46,177 nt of DNA from Streptomyces catenulae (GCF_000718015.1 NZ_JODY01000044.1:1-46177), one strand, 5' to 3'; numbered from the stretch's first letter, positions 1 through 12,055 are shown. Numbers and translations: made by a program. Notes: generated by a model not told the origin, from the letters alone.

Positions 1-1
1 G

Positions 2-3000
2 GCTCCGGTGATTCCTGTGGTGTCGACGGTGACGGGGAATTCCGCTGCGGGTGAGGATTTGCGGTCGGCTGATTACTGGGTGCGGCAGGTCCGCCAAACT
101 GTCCGGTACGCCGACGCCCTCACCACCCTGCACGAGCAGGGCGTCCGCACCCTCGTCGAGATCGGGCCCGACGGCGTGCTCACCGCCCTCGCCCGCGACG
201 TGCTCGCGGACCGGGCGGACACCACCGCTCACCCCCTCCAACGTCGCGGCCGACCCGAGGCCCGCACCCTGGTGGCCGGGATCGGCGCTCTCCACACCGA
301 CGGGGTGCCCGTCGACTGGGAGGCGTTCTTCGCCGACTCCGGCGCCCGCCGCGTCCCCCTGCCCACCTACGCCTTCCAACGCAGCCGCTACTGGACCGAC
401 GCGGGTACAAACGGCCCCAAGAACGCCGCTGGACTGGGCCTGGATACCACCGGCCACCCGCTCCTCGGCGCCGCACTGCACCTCGAGGAAACCGACGAAG
501 CGCTGTTCACCGCGCGTCTGTCCGCCCGCACCGCGGGACTGGCCGCCGCACACACCGTCGCCGGGGAAACCGTCGTCCCCCACGCCGTCCTCGTCGAACT
601 CGCCCTCCACGCGGGCGACGAGACCGGCTGCACGGCCCTGGACCACCTCACCGTCGACCGGCCGCTGGTGCTGCCCGAGTCCGGCGCCCTGCAGCTGCGC
701 GTGCGAGTAGGGGCACCGGATGCCGCGGGGCGGCGCACGCTCACCCTCCACGCGCGGCCCGACGCCGCCTCCGCCTCCTGGACCCGCCACGTCCACGGCC
801 GCCTGAGCGACGCCCCGGCCACTCGGCCGGTGGCCGCCCCACCGGCGTCGTGGCCACCCGCCGACGCCGAAGCCGTCCCCGTCGACGGCATCTACGCACG
901 GCTGGCAGCCGCGGGAGCGGTGTACGGGCCGGAGTACCGCGGGCTCACCGGAGTGTGGCGGCGAGGCGGGGAACTCTTCGCAGAGGTGTCGCTGACGGCA
1001 CAGGCGGCATCGGTGCACACCGCGTTCGGCCTTCACCCCGCCCTGCTCGAAACGGCCTTGCAACCGCTTTACGCCGCCGATCCGCCCGGCACCCCGCGCA
1101 CCGCGACAGGCTGGCGCGGCGTCCGCCTCCACGCCATCGGCGCCGATACCCTGCGCGTGCGCCTCACCCCGGCGCCCGCCGCGGATGGTGAGGCCTACCC
1201 CGACACCTACGCGGTGCACCTCGCCGACCCCACCGGGCGGCCGGTGGCCGACATCGACGCCCTGACCCTCGGGCCGGTCGACGCGGTTGCTCTGCGGACG
1301 GCGCGCACCCGCGCCCACGACGCGCTCCACACTGTCGGCTGGCCCGCCCGCCCGCTGCCCGCAGCCGACGCCACGCACTGGGTGACGCTCGGTTCGGACG
1401 GTCACCCCGATGTGGCGTCCGTCGCCGAGGCGGTCCGCGACGGTCAGCGGATCGACGCCGTCCGCGCGCCGCTCACGGGCACCGGAGGCGACCCGGCCAC
1501 CGACATCCGGAACACCACTGCTCGCGCACTGGAGTTGGCGCAGCGGTGGCTGGCCGAGGACGCGCTGTCCGAGGTGGTGCTGACCGTCCTCACCTGCGGC
1601 GCCGTCGCCACTGCCGAGGGCGACGACGTCACCGACCCGGCCGCGGCCGCCGCCTGGGGCCTGCTGCGCTCCGTGCAGTCCGAAGCGCCCGGACGCCTCG
1701 TCCTGATCGACACCGACCCCGCCGCGCGGGACGGGGAGATGCCCGCGGCGGTCCGCGACGGGCTCCTGGCCGCCGTGGTCGCTGCCGACGAGCCGCAGGC
1801 GGCGCTGCGTGCCACGGGGCCGGGCGCGGCACACGGGATCCGCGTGCCGCGACTCCTGCGCGCACCCCACCCCGCGCCCGCCGAGCGCACGCCCGGAGCC
1901 CCGGTGTGGGACGCCGACGGCACCGTCCTGATCACCGGCGGCACGGGAGCGCTCGGCGGCCTCTTCGCACGGCACCTCGTCACCGCACATGGTGTCCGCC
2001 ATCTGCTGCTGGTCAGCAGGCGCGGCCTGAAGGCACCGGGCACTGACGCGCTACGGTCCGAACTGGCCGCCCTGGGGGCCTCGGTGACCGTCGCCGCCTG
2101 CGACGTCGCCGACCGCTCAGCCCTCGCTGCGCTCCTCGCCACCATCCCCGCGGCGCACCCGTTGCGGGGCGTCGTCCACACCGCCGGTGTCCGCGACGAC
2201 GGTGTGCTCGCCGCACAGTCCCCGGAGCGGCTGGACGCGGTCCTGCGGCCGAAGTCCGACGCCGCCTGGGCCCTCCACGAACTGACACGGGACACCGGCC
2301 TGACCGCATTCGTGCTGTTCTCGTCGCTCGCCGCCGCCGTCGGCGGGCCCGGCCAGGCCACCTACGCAGCGGCCAACGCCTCCCTGGACGCCCTCGCCCT
2401 GCACCGCACCGCCCACGACCTGCCCGCCACCTCCCTGGCCTGGGGCCTGTGGGCGCAGGCCACCGGCATGACAGGGGAGCTGACCGAGACCGACCTCAGA
2501 CGGATCGCCCGCGCCGGCTTCCTGCCGGTCACCGAGGAACAGGGCACCACACTGTTCGACCTGGCCCTGCACCGCGGCGGACCGTACACCGTGGCCACCC
2601 CGCTCGACCTCACTGCCATCCGCCAACAGCCGGAACCCGCAGCACTGTTGAGGTCTCTGATCCGCACGCCGGTCCGCCCCGCCGCACACGGCGCGGCCGA
2701 CGCGGGCCCCGGCCTTGCCGAGCGGCTCGCCGACCTGAGCGAGCCGGAGGCGCATGCCGTGGTGCTGGAGGTGGTCACCGGCGAGATCGCCGGAGTGCTC
2801 GGCCGGACCGGCACCACTGGCATCGATCCCGACCGGCCCCTGCCGCAGCACGGCCTCGACTCGCTGACCTCGGTCGAGCTGCGCAACCGCCTCGCCACCC
2901 GCAGCCGGTTGACCCTCCCGGCGACTCTCGTCTTCGACCACCCGACGCCCCGCGCCCTCGCCGCCCATCTGTGCGCCGCGCTGCGGGACACCACCGGCGA

Positions 3001-4192
3001 GCCCGGCATCGGCGAGCCGGAGACGGTGGACCACGCCGCGGACATCCGGCTCGCGCCCGACATCCGCCCTGCCGACGAGGTCGTCCGCACCGTCACCGAC
3101 CCCGACGACGTCCTGCTGACCGGGGCCAGCGGATTCCTCGGCGCGTTCTTGCTGCGCGACCTGATGCGCACGACCCGGGCCCGTATCCACTGCCTGGTAC
3201 GCGGCGCCGACCCGGCGTCCGCCCTGGCGCGGCTGCGCGAGGGGCTGCGGTGGTACCGCGTCTGGGACGAAATCGACGAGAGCCGGCTCCAGGTGATCAC
3301 CGGTGACCTCGCCGAGGAACGGCTCGGGCTGAGGGAGGAGACGTTCGACGCGCTCGCCCGCACGGTCGACGTCGTCTACCACGCGGGCGCCACAGTCCAC
3401 TGGCTGCACCCGTACAAGGCGCTGAGGTCGGCGAACGTCCGCGGCACCGAGGAGGTCCTGCGGCTCGCCGCCCGCCACCGCACCGTCCCCGTGCACCACG
3501 TCTCGACGGTCGGAGTGTTCAACGGGCCCGTCACCCCCGGCGTCCCGCTCAAGGCCACCGACCCGACCGGGCCCGCCGAGGCGCTGCCCAGCGGCTATCT
3601 GCAGAGCAAATGGGTGGCCGAACAGGTCATCGGCCTCGCCCGCGACCGCGGACTGCCGGTCTCCACGTACCGGGTGGACGTGATCTCCGGCGATCGGCGG
3701 ACCGGCGCCTGCCAGACCCGCGACTTCGTCTGGCTGAGCCTGAAGGGGCTGCTCCAGGCGGGTGCGGTCCCCAGCAGCGCCGACGGGCGGTTCCATCTGC
3801 TGCCGGTCGACTACGTCAGCGCGGCGATCCTGGCCGTCTCCACCCGCGAGGAGGGGGCGGGCGGCACCTTCCACTTGTTCAACCGAAGCTCGCTGGGTCT
3901 GGCGGAGTGCGTTGCCTACCTGCGTGAACGCGGCTACCGCCTCGACTCCACCACATGGCCGCAGTGGACCGCCAAGGTGCGCGCCGACCGCGACAACGCC
4001 CTCCTGCCCCTGCTGCACGCGTTCGAGATGATGACCGCCGACGCCGACGCCTTCTACCCGGCCCTCGACACCTCCGAGACCGATGCGGCGCTCGCCGGTA
4101 CAGGCATCGTCTGTCCCCCGCTCACCCGCGAACTCCTCGCCACCTACGTCGACTTCTTCGTCGAGGAGGGCCACTTACCGCCCGTCGGCTGA
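2..4192 (+). CDS. Modular type I polyketide synthase, terminal module (partial 5'): AT(end)-DH-KR-ACP-thioester reductase
   Basis: The gene enters from the left edge and is open from base 2. Domain order: the C-terminal end of an acyltransferase, ending at the post-AT linker [13 protein letters not shown] (about residues 118-130); DH with [10 protein letters not shown] (His codon 551-553); KR with nucleotide motif GGTGALGG and Ser/Tyr/Asn catalytic residues in VLFSS and [10 protein letters not shown] with GLDSL (phosphopantetheine Ser); and a C-terminal NAD(P)H thioester reductase with GASGFLG and YLQSK. No enoylreductase or thioesterase is seen. The KR has Asp in RDD where B-type KRs carry LDD, suggesting a D-configured hydroxyl. 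Known family behaviour is reductive release of the acyl chain as an aldehyde or alcohol. The DH second motif reads HPALLE, with Glu where Asp is usual. A TTA codon lies at 4175-4177. The product is not identifiable from one module. Confidence 0.95.
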   Translation, partial: APVIPVVSTVTGNSAAGEDLRSADYWVRQVRQTVRYADALTTLHEQGVRTLVEIGPDGVLTALARDVLADRADTTAHPLQRRGRPEARTLVAGIGALHTDGVPVDWEAFFADSGARRVPLPTYAFQRSRYWTDAGTNGPKNAAGLGLDTTGHPLLGAALHLEETDEALFTARLSARTAGLAAAHTVAGETVVPHAVLVELALHAGDETGCTALDHLTVDRPLVLPESGALQLRVRVGAPDAAGRRTLTLHARPDAASASWTRHVHGRLSDAPATRPVAAPPASWPPADAEAVPVDGIYARLAAAGAVYGPEYRGLTGVWRRGGELFAEVSLTAQAASVHTAFGLHPALLETALQPLYAADPPGTPRTATGWRGVRLHAIGADTLRVRLTPAPAADGEAYPDTYAVHLADPTGRPVADIDALTLGPVDAVALRTARTRAHDALHTVGWPARPLPAADATHWVTLGSDGHPDVASVAEAVRDGQRIDAVRAPLTGTGGDPATDIRNTTARALELAQRWLAEDALSEVVLTVLTCGAVATAEGDDVTDPAAAAAWGLLRSVQSEAPGRLVLIDTDPAARDGEMPAAVRDGLLAAVVAADEPQAALRATGPGAAHGIRVPRLLRAPHPAPAERTPGAPVWDADGTVLITGGTGALGGLFARHLVTAHGVRHLLLVSRRGLKAPGTDALRSELAALGASVTVAACDVADRSALAALLATIPAAHPLRGVVHTAGVRDDGVLAAQSPERLDAVLRPKSDAAWALHELTRDTGLTAFVLFSSLAAAVGGPGQATYAAANASLDALALHRTAHDLPATSLAWGLWAQATGMTGELTETDLRRIARAGFLPVTEEQGTTLFDLALHRGGPYTVATPLDLTAIRQQPEPAALLRSLIRTPVRPAAHGAADAGPGLAERLADLSEPEAHAVVLEVVTGEIAGVLGRTGTTGIDPDRPLPQHGLDSLTSVELRNRLATRSRLTLPATLVFDHPTPRALAAHLCAALRDTTGEPGIGEPETVDHAADIRLAPDIRPADEVVRTVTDPDDVLLTGASGFLGAFLLRDLMRTTRARIHCLVRGADPASALARLREGLRWYRVWDEIDESRLQVITGDLAEERLGLREETFDALARTVDVVYHAGATVHWLHPYKALRSANVRGTEEVLRLAARHRTVPVHHVSTVGVFNGPVTPGVPLKATDPTGPAEALPSGYLQSKWVAEQVIGLARDRGLPVSTYRVDVISGDRRTGACQTRDFVWLSLKGLLQAGAVPSSADGRFHLLPVDYVSAAILAVSTREEGAGGTFHLFNRSSLGLAECVAYLRERGYRLDSTTWPQWTAKVRADRDNALLPLLHAFEMMTADADAFYPALDTSETDAALAGTGIVCPPLTRELLATYVDFFVEEGHLPPVG

Positions 4193-4405
4193 CCTGCGGA
4201 GGATTGCGTCAGCTGTCTTCGTTACGCCGCGCTTGAGCTTCTTCTGTGTCAGCTCGGCGAACCATCGTTCCACTGGAGGTCGGCGGGGCTCCTTGCCGAT
4301 CTCGGCCACGAACTTCTTGAACTCGGCGGCCCGGTGCCTGCGGTGCAGCGAGCCGATGACCTTGCCCGTCGCCACCTCCAGGGCGGCGAACAACGTATGG
4401 GACAG
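4193..4405 (-). pseudogene. IS630-family transposase remnant with internal deletions
   Basis: On the minus strand the translation reads TLFAALEVATGKVIG, SLHRRHRAAEFKKFVAEIGKE, then directly VERWFAELTQKKLKRGV and TKTADAIL. These four blocks occur in this order in IS630-type DDE transposases, but normally with about 30-40 residues (second acidic residue region and the SSWxNQ block) between the second and third, and about 30 residues with the last acidic residue between the third and fourth. Here those segments are missing, and so is everything upstream of the first block. The frame stays open across both deletions. It cannot encode an active transposase. It abuts the 3' end of the PKS gene, whose stop is at 4190-4192. 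The reading frame of the remnant runs on into the PKS 3' end, so the exact boundary is uncertain. Confidence 0.8.
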
Positions 4406-4466
4406 CGGTCGGATAAATGGGAAGCAAGGCCATATTTCCGCTTGCTTCCCAGTAGCAGCGCAGGGC

Positions 4467-4505
4467 GGGCGCCTGACCGGAATCCACCTGGTCAGGCGCC
4501 CTTTT
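4467..4505 (+). terminator. Rho-independent terminator, PKS side
   Basis: GGGCGCCTGACC (4467-4478) and GGTCAGGCGCCC (4490-4501) form a perfect 12-bp stem with an 11-nt loop, followed by TTTT on the plus strand. It would stop transcription coming from the PKS gene, and as a bare hairpin could also stop the oppositely oriented aldehyde dehydrogenase gene. Confidence 0.85.
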
Positions 4506-4518
4506 CGGATGCGGTGTT

Positions 4519-6042
<1,524 letters not shown>

Positions 6043-6121
6043 GGCACGGCCTCCCAATCGCTCGGCGCGGTGCCCTCCGCTTCCCTGCGGAGGACGGTGC
6101 GCGCACGGTAGGGCGGGGGAG

Positions 6122-6138
6122 GTTGCCACAACGTTGCG
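6122..6138. promoter_or_regulatory. Candidate operator upstream of the aldehyde dehydrogenase
   Basis: The 179-bp gap between the regulator and ALDH genes contains GTTGCCACAACGTTGCG. It includes the inverted pair GTTG/CAAC, the palindrome CAACGTTG, and GTTGC repeated with an 11-bp period. It lies about 80 bp upstream of the ALDH start. Binding by the neighbouring GAF regulator is only inferred. Confidence 0.35.
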
Positions 6139-6221
6139 CGGGGGAGAGGCGGTGGCGGCCGGGCGCGAAGGCCACGCCCCGCGGGCCGGTCCCGCCCCCG
6201 CCCCGCCGCACGCGTCGTGCC

Positions 6222-7478
6222 CTACCGCCCCACCACCCCGTACACCTCCCGCAGCCGCCGTACCGTGGTCCGGGCCCGTGAGTGTTCCGGGGCGTGCGGC
6301 GGGAGCGCGGCGGTCAGGGCCTCCCAGATCTCCAGGTCGTCCTCGCCCCAGGGCGTCCCGGCCCACTGCCGTAGGCCCTCCGGATCGCCGCAGGTCAGCA
6401 AGGTGCGCCGGAGCCGTGTCTCCAGGGCGTCCCGCAGGCGCCGGACGCCGGGGGCGTCGGACAGCGGGAGCAGCGGGCCCGGGTAGCCGTCGAGCGCCGC
6501 CGACGGATCGCCGGAGGTCAGGGCGGCGCCGACCGTGGCGGCGTCGGTGTCGACGGGGCGCCGCAGCCGGTACGGGCGGGAGTCGAGCAGCGGACCCACG
6601 AGGTGCCGCAGCCGGGAGAGTTCGGCCCGTAGCGTCACCGGGCGGACCTCCCGCTCGCCGTAGAGCAGCAGCGCCAGCTGATCACCCGTCAGGCCGTCGG
6701 GGTGGTGGGCGAGCAGCACCATGATCTCGCTGTGCCGCCGCCCCAGCCGCAGCCGTCGGCCGTCCACCGTCAGCAGCGCCTCGTCGCGGCCCAGCGCGGT
6801 GAGAAACGCGCAGGGCTCCGGCGTGTACGCGGCGAGATGCGCCTCGGCGGCGCGGGCGGTGGCCTGGACGAGGGCGAGGCTGTGGGGGTGGGCGAGATGG
6901 TCGCCGCCGGTGATGTCGACCGCGCCCAGCAGCCGCCCGGTGCGCCGGTCGTGCAGCGGCGCCGCGGCGCACGTCCAGCGCTGCACCCGCCGGTTGTAGT
7001 GCTCCGCCGCGAAGATCTGGACGGGGTGGCCCGCGGCGAGCGCGGTGCCGGGCGCGTTGGTCCCGGCGTGCCGCTCGTCCCAGCGCGCCCCGACCACGAA
7101 GTTCATCCGCTCCGCGCCCCGCCGCACACTCGGGTGGCCCTCGACCCACAGCATCCGGCCCTGCGCGTCGCAGACGGCCATCAGATGCGCCCCGTCCTGC
7201 GCGGTGGCACCCAGCAGTTCCCGGAAGACGGGCAGCGCGCGGGCCAGCGGATGGCTGTCGCGGTGGGCGCGGAGCGCCGCGCCGTCCAGCTCCACCGGGA
7301 CCGTGCCGTCGGGCGCCGCGCGGGCGTCGGCCGAGCGCCGCCAGGATTCGGCCACCACCGGGCGCACCGGCGGCGCCACCGGCCCGCCCGCGAGGAACGT
7401 CTCGTGCGCCCGCCGCAGGGAGGCGATCCGTGCCACGGGATCCGCGCCCGCCTCCAACGCCAGCCAAGGATTGACCAC
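6222..7478 (-). CDS. GAF-domain transcriptional regulator (AcoR-like sensor, no sigma54 AAA domain)
   Basis: A 418-residue protein. The N-terminal two thirds resemble the sensory part of acetoin/aldehyde regulators: [18 protein letters not shown], then a GAF-like region containing [35 protein letters not shown] and [10 protein letters not shown]. The C-terminal 170 residues ([20 protein letters not shown] followed by [13 protein letters not shown]) look like a winged-helix/HTH DNA-binding region rather than an AAA+ sigma54 activator domain. Start chosen at GTG 7476-7478 with GGAGAGG 6 nt upstream; the longer open frame (to 7562) lacks a ribosome site. It sits just upstream of the aldehyde dehydrogenase on the same strand. 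Role as that gene's regulator is inferred from this frequent pairing. Confidence 0.85.
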   Translation of the reverse strand: MVNPWLALEAGADPVARIASLRRAHETFLAGGPVAPPVRPVVAESWRRSADARAAPDGTVPVELDGAALRAHRDSHPLARALPVFRELLGATAQDGAHLMAVCDAQGRMLWVEGHPSVRRGAERMNFVVGARWDERHAGTNAPGTALAAGHPVQIFAAEHYNRRVQRWTCAAAPLHDRRTGRLLGAVDITGGDHLAHPHSLALVQATARAAEAHLAAYTPEPCAFLTALGRDEALLTVDGRRLRLGRRHSEIMVLLAHHPDGLTGDQLALLLYGEREVRPVTLRAELSRLRHLVGPLLDSRPYRLRRPVDTDAATVGAALTSGDPSAALDGYPGPLLPLSDAPGVRRLRDALETRLRRTLLTCGDPEGLRQWAGTPWGEDDLEIWEALTAALPPHAPEHSRARTTVRRLREVYGVVGR

Positions 7479-7632
7479 GTACCACCTCTCCGTGCGGCGC
7501 CGCCCCGTACGCCGATCGTCCCGGGAACGCGACGGCGCCGTAAACCCCCGTGCGGGGGACAACGGCGCCGGGCGCGGACCGGGGGAGCGCGGGCCGCCGC
7601 GGCCGGGCCCGGCGCACTCCCGGCCGCAAGAA

Positions 7633-7669
7633 TTGACGCTCTGTCATACTGCCGGGAATTTACGGCAGT
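7633..7669 (+). promoter_or_regulatory. TetR gene promoter with overlapping inverted-repeat operator
   Basis: A -35 like TTGACG lies at 7633-7638 with a weak -10 (GAATTT, 7656-7661) at 17-bp spacing. The inverted repeat ACTGCCG (7648-7654) / CGGCAGT (7663-7669), with an 8-bp spacer, covers the -10. The arms match perfectly and the site sits 19 bp before the TetR start codon, as expected for autorepression. Confidence 0.7.
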
Positions 7670-7687
7670 TGCAGATGAGAGCGGATT

Positions 7688-8326
7688 GTGACCAAGACCC
7701 AACAGCGTGGACGGAGCGCCTGCGCCACCGACCGTTCACAGGCGCGTCGGCGGGACCTCATAGCCGTCGGACGGAAGTTGTTCGCCGACACGTCGTACGA
7801 CGCCCTCTCCATGGACGACATCGCCCGGCACGCGGGCGTCGCCAAGGGCCTGATCTACTACTACTTCACCAACAAACGCGGCTACTACCTCGCGATCATC
7901 GAGGACGCCGTCGCCCAGCTCGCCGAGCGGGCCGGTGCCTCCCCCGACCTGCCGCCCTACGAACGGGTGCGCCACACCGTCGACGGCTACCTCCGCTACG
8001 CCCAGCACCATCAGGCCGCCTACCGGACCATCGTCACCGGCGGCGTCGGCTTCGACGCGGAGGTCCAGGCGCTGCGCGACGCGGTCCGCGCCCGGATGCT
8101 CACCACCCTCGCGCGCGGCGCCTGGGGCCGTGACGACCTGCCCTGCCTGGCCCGTACGGCGCTGATCGGCTGGCTGAGCGGCGTCGAGGGCGTCACCCTG
8201 CACTGGATCGAGGAGCAGCGGCTGCCCCGCGAGACCGTCTGTGACCTGCTGGTACGCGGCCTGGAGGACACTCTGCGGCTGATCGCGGAGCACGAACCGG
8301 ACTGCCCCGCGCCGCCGGTCGGCTGA
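7688..8326 (+). CDS. TetR/AcrR-family transcriptional regulator
   Basis: A 212-residue regulator. The N-terminal HTH is clear: RRRDLIAVGRKLFADTSYDA, SMDDIARHAGVAKGLIYYYF, TNKRGYYLAIIEDAV, at about residues 18-65. The remaining part is an all-helical ligand domain of usual length, without a recognisable ligand signature. Start is GTG at 7688, close behind the palindromic operator. No efflux or enzyme gene is divergent next to it; the neighbours are the GAF regulator (divergent, about 210 bp away) and the chitinase (convergent). The target may therefore be only itself or a distant gene. Confidence 0.9.
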   Translation: MTKTQQRGRSACATDRSQARRRDLIAVGRKLFADTSYDALSMDDIARHAGVAKGLIYYYFTNKRGYYLAIIEDAVAQLAERAGASPDLPPYERVRHTVDGYLRYAQHHQAAYRTIVTGGVGFDAEVQALRDAVRARMLTTLARGAWGRDDLPCLARTALIGWLSGVEGVTLHWIEEQRLPRETVCDLLVRGLEDTLRLIAEHEPDCPAPPVG

Positions 8327-8349
8327 GCCCGGACGCATGCGTACGCGAA

Positions 8350-8375
8350 GGGCGGGAGGCCGCAGCCTCCCGCCC
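8350..8375. terminator. Bidirectional terminator between TetR and chitinase genes
   Basis: GGGCGGGAGGC (8350-8360), loop CGCA, GCCTCCCGCCC (8365-8375): a perfect 11-bp stem in the 71-bp gap between two convergent genes. There is no T-run, which is common in Streptomyces. Confidence 0.8.
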
Positions 8376-8397
8376 TCGTGCGCATCCCCGCGAGGTG

Positions 8398-9684
<1,287 letters not shown>

Positions 9685-10023
9685 GTCTTCTCCTCGGAGG
9701 GGGGACGAGGGACGGGACCCGACCTGCGTTCCGAACGGTCCAAAACGCGTGGGGCGTTGGGGAGAAGCTAGATGGACTAGACCAGTGCGTCAATGGTTCG
9801 GACCAATTTCGCGGTCGGTTCATCTGCCTGCGCAAAGATCATCCCCCGTCCGTCAACCCGTGACGCCCGGCCGCCGATCGGGCATACTCCTAGCGCCACA
9901 GTCGCAGGTCATCGCGTTCCGAGACCCGGAGGGCAATCATCGGCTGGGCACCCGGAAGACGGCACCGCCGCCCACCCCATGCGTGCGGGGCCGCCAGCGC
10001 CCGAGACGGAGGAGAGCGCCGCC
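9685..10023. other. Divergent regulatory region, chitinase / acyl-CoA dehydrogenase
   Basis: This 339-bp gap holds the chitinase promoter and operators near its left side. On the plus strand it also holds a candidate promoter for the acyl-CoA dehydrogenase: GTGACG (9860-9865), 17 bp, CATACT (9883-9888). No further gene is seen. Confidence 0.6.
9765..9805 (-). promoter_or_regulatory. Chitinase promoter with paired 12-bp repeats / DasR-like (dre) site
   Basis: Read on the minus strand: TGGTCCGAACCA (9794-9805), then -35 TTGACG (9788-9793), then TGGTCTAGTCCA (9773-9784), then -10 TAGCTT (9765-9770) at 17-bp spacing. The 12-bp repeats (21 bp apart) match the direct repeats known at Streptomyces chitinase promoters (TGGTCCAGACCT). 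The second, with flanks ACTGGTCTAGTCCAT, is close to the DasR consensus ACTGGTCTAGACCACT. Confidence 0.85.
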
Positions 10024-11196
10024 ATGACCGAGTACGGCCCCCGCCCGGTGGACCGCAGTCTGCCCACCGAGGAAGCCCGTGACCTGTTGACGCTCGTCAG
10101 GGATCTCGCCGAGCGGGAGATCGCCCCGAGCGCCGCCGAGGAAGAGGAGTCCGGACACTTCCCGCGCGCGGCCTTCACCCTGCTCTCCGGATCCGGACTG
10201 CTCTCCCTGCCGTACGCCGAGGAGTTCGGCGGCGGCGAGCAGCCCTACGAGGTCTACCTCCAGGTCCTGGAGGAGCTGGCGGCCGCCCGGCTCACCGTCG
10301 GGCTCGGCGTCAGCGTCCACACTCTGGCCTGTCATGCCCTCGCCGGATTCGGGACCAAGGAGCAGCGCGCCGCGCATCTGCCGGCCATGCTCGGCGGCGG
10401 ACTCCTCGGCGCCTACTGCCTCTCCGAACCCTCCTCGGGCTCCGACGCCGCCTCCCTGACCACCCGCGCCGTCCGCGACGGCGACGACTGGGTCCTCGAC
10501 GGCACCAAGGCGTGGATCACCCACGGTGGCGTGGCCGACTTCTACACCGTCCTGGCCCGCACCGGCGACAGCGGTCCCCGCGGTATCACCGCCTTCCTCG
10601 TCCCCGGCGACGCCGAGGGCCTCTCCGCCGCCGTCCCCGAACGCAAGATGGGGATGAAGGGGTCGCCCACCGCCCAACTCCACTTCGACGGTGTACGGGT
10701 GGGCGACGACCGCCGCCTCGGCGACGAGGGGCAGGGCTTCACCATCGCGCTCGCCGCCCTGGACTCCGGCCGCCTCGGCATCGCCGCCTGCGCCATCGGC
10801 GTCGCCCAGGCGGCGCTGGACACCGCGGTCGGATACACCGCGGAACGACGGCAGTTCGGCCGCCCGATCGCCGACTTCCAGGGCCTGCGCTTCCTCCTCG
10901 CCGACATGGCCACCCAGATCGAGGCGGGCCGCGCGCTCTACCTCACCGCGGCGCGGCTGCGCGACGCGGGGCGGCCGTTCTCCAAGGAGGCGGCGATGGC
11001 CAAGCTCTTCTGCACCGACGCCGCGATGCGGGTGACCACCGACGCCGTCCAACTCCTGGGCGGCTACGGCTACACCCAGGACTTCCCCGCCGAGCGCTAC
11101 CTGCGCGAGGCGAAGGTCCTCCAGATCGTCGAGGGCACCAACCAGATCCAGCGGATGGTCATCGCCCGCCATCTGGCCGGACCGGAATCGCGCTGA
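10024..11196 (+). CDS. Acyl-CoA dehydrogenase
   Basis: A 390-residue FAD enzyme of the acyl-CoA dehydrogenase family (first step of beta-oxidation or of branched-chain acyl-CoA breakdown). Signatures: LPYAEEFGGGEQPYEVYLQV, AYCLSEPSSGSDAASL (flavin/substrate region), KAWITHGGVAD, ERKMGMKGSPTAQLHFDGV, the RRQFGRPIADFQGLRFLLAD block and QLLGGYGYTQDFPAERYLRE. The catalytic base is expected at the Glu in VEGTNQIQR. Start is ATG 10024, with GGAGGAG about 8 nt upstream; the longer open frame lacks homology. Substrate chain length cannot be read from the sequence. A terminator follows, so it is probably monocistronic. Confidence 0.95.
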   Translation: MTEYGPRPVDRSLPTEEARDLLTLVRDLAEREIAPSAAEEEESGHFPRAAFTLLSGSGLLSLPYAEEFGGGEQPYEVYLQVLEELAAARLTVGLGVSVHTLACHALAGFGTKEQRAAHLPAMLGGGLLGAYCLSEPSSGSDAASLTTRAVRDGDDWVLDGTKAWITHGGVADFYTVLARTGDSGPRGITAFLVPGDAEGLSAAVPERKMGMKGSPTAQLHFDGVRVGDDRRLGDEGQGFTIALAALDSGRLGIAACAIGVAQAALDTAVGYTAERRQFGRPIADFQGLRFLLADMATQIEAGRALYLTAARLRDAGRPFSKEAAMAKLFCTDAAMRVTTDAVQLLGGYGYTQDFPAERYLREAKVLQIVEGTNQIQRMVIARHLAGPESR

Positions 11197-11235
11197 CCCA
11201 CCCGGGGCCGATTCGCCCCGCCCGGCTCAGGACAG

Positions 11236-11267
11236 GGCCCGCCTCGTACAGGAGGGGCGGGCCTTTT
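11236..11267 (+). terminator. Rho-independent terminator of the acyl-CoA dehydrogenase gene
   Basis: GGCCCGCC (11236-11243) pairs with GGCGGGCC (11256-11263), 12-nt loop, followed by TTTT. It lies 40 nt after the stop codon. Confidence 0.85.
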
Positions 11268-11427
11268 CCGTACCCGCCGGGGGCTCCGCCGCCTCGCGGG
11301 TGCGGACATGAAAGAACCCGGACCGGTCGTACCGGCCCGGGGCCACGGAAGGAGGAGCGGAGGGGGTGTCGGACCCCCTCGCCCCGGGCGCCGCTGGGCG
11401 GGCGCCGATCGCCGTCGTGACGCCGCG

Positions 11428-11838
11428 TCAGGCGTGCCGCATCCGCGGTACCCGCGGCGCGCCGGAGCCGTCGCCGCCGATGTGCGAGAAGGGCTGACGG
11501 CGCCAGTCCAGACTCTCCGGCAGCGTCAACAGCACCGCCGCGTCCTGCTCATGGGCGTCCAGCGCGTCCGGCGTCTGCGCGGCGTCGCTCACCGGCCGCC
11601 CCGACCCCTGGCAGACCGTCAGACCGAACGGGTTCCACGGCGAGGGGCACAGCGCGTGCTCGGGAAGGCTGTCCTCCTCGGCGAGGAGCGCGATGGCCTG
11701 CCCGCAGTCCGGGCAGGTGACCCGGAAGATGTCGTAGGTGTCGAACTCGTCCGGATCGTCGTCTTCGACGAAGCCGGGACTGTCGCCGTCGGTGCTGCCG
11801 GCTCGGGTCACAGTGGTGTCCTGCTTGATGCGTCGCAT
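11428..11838 (-). CDS. Conserved hypothetical protein with Cys pairs
   Basis: A 136-residue acidic protein of unknown function. It has a CPDCGQ motif near residue 42 and two further Cys in a PSPWNPFG context (CPSP...TVC), which could form a zinc-ribbon-like site, though the spacing is not classical. No signal peptide or membrane segment. Start chosen at ATG 11836-11838 with GAGGGGG upstream; the frame is open to 12096, but that part would run into the divergent Lrp gene. It is convergent with the acyl-CoA dehydrogenase gene and divergent from the Lrp/AsnC regulator. I do not recognise a family name. Confidence 0.65.
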   Translation of the reverse strand: MRRIKQDTTVTRAGSTDGDSPGFVEDDDPDEFDTYDIFRVTCPDCGQAIALLAEEDSLPEHALCPSPWNPFGLTVCQGSGRPVSDAAQTPDALDAHEQDAAVLLTLPESLDWRRQPFSHIGGDGSGAPRVPRMRHA

Positions 11839-12043
11839 GGGTGTCCATCCCCCTCGGGTGGGCCGCTCGGCCGCCGCTCCTGTGACGGGCGGTCCGGGCC
11901 ACCACCAGCAATTCCCCTCATGCCGCACGCATAATCGCAGCCACCCTCCGGACAGCGGAGCGCGCCTGTGGCGTTCGTCACATGAACGGCGTGCGGGGGT
12001 GTCCACGACCCGGCGCGCGGTGCGCGGGGACGCATCGGCACAG

Positions 12044-12049
12044 TAAGTT
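12044..12049 (+). promoter_or_regulatory. -10 element implying a leaderless Lrp transcript
   Basis: TAAGTT ends 6 nt before the GTG start at 12056 and no Shine-Dalgarno lies in between. Transcription would begin at or next to the start codon. Confidence 0.5.
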
Positions 12050-12055
12050 GAACGC

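Noticed and set aside
2117..4174. Long minus-strand open frame (685 codons) opposite the PKS gene
   Set aside because: A mirror of high-GC coding DNA on the opposite strand; no domain motifs, no ribosome site, and the plus-strand frame has clear KR, ACP and reductase motifs.
9685..11196. Longer start of the acyl-CoA dehydrogenase at 9793
   Set aside because: The extra N-terminus overlaps the chitinase promoter and lacks homology; ATG 10024 has a strong ribosome site and gives the normal family length.
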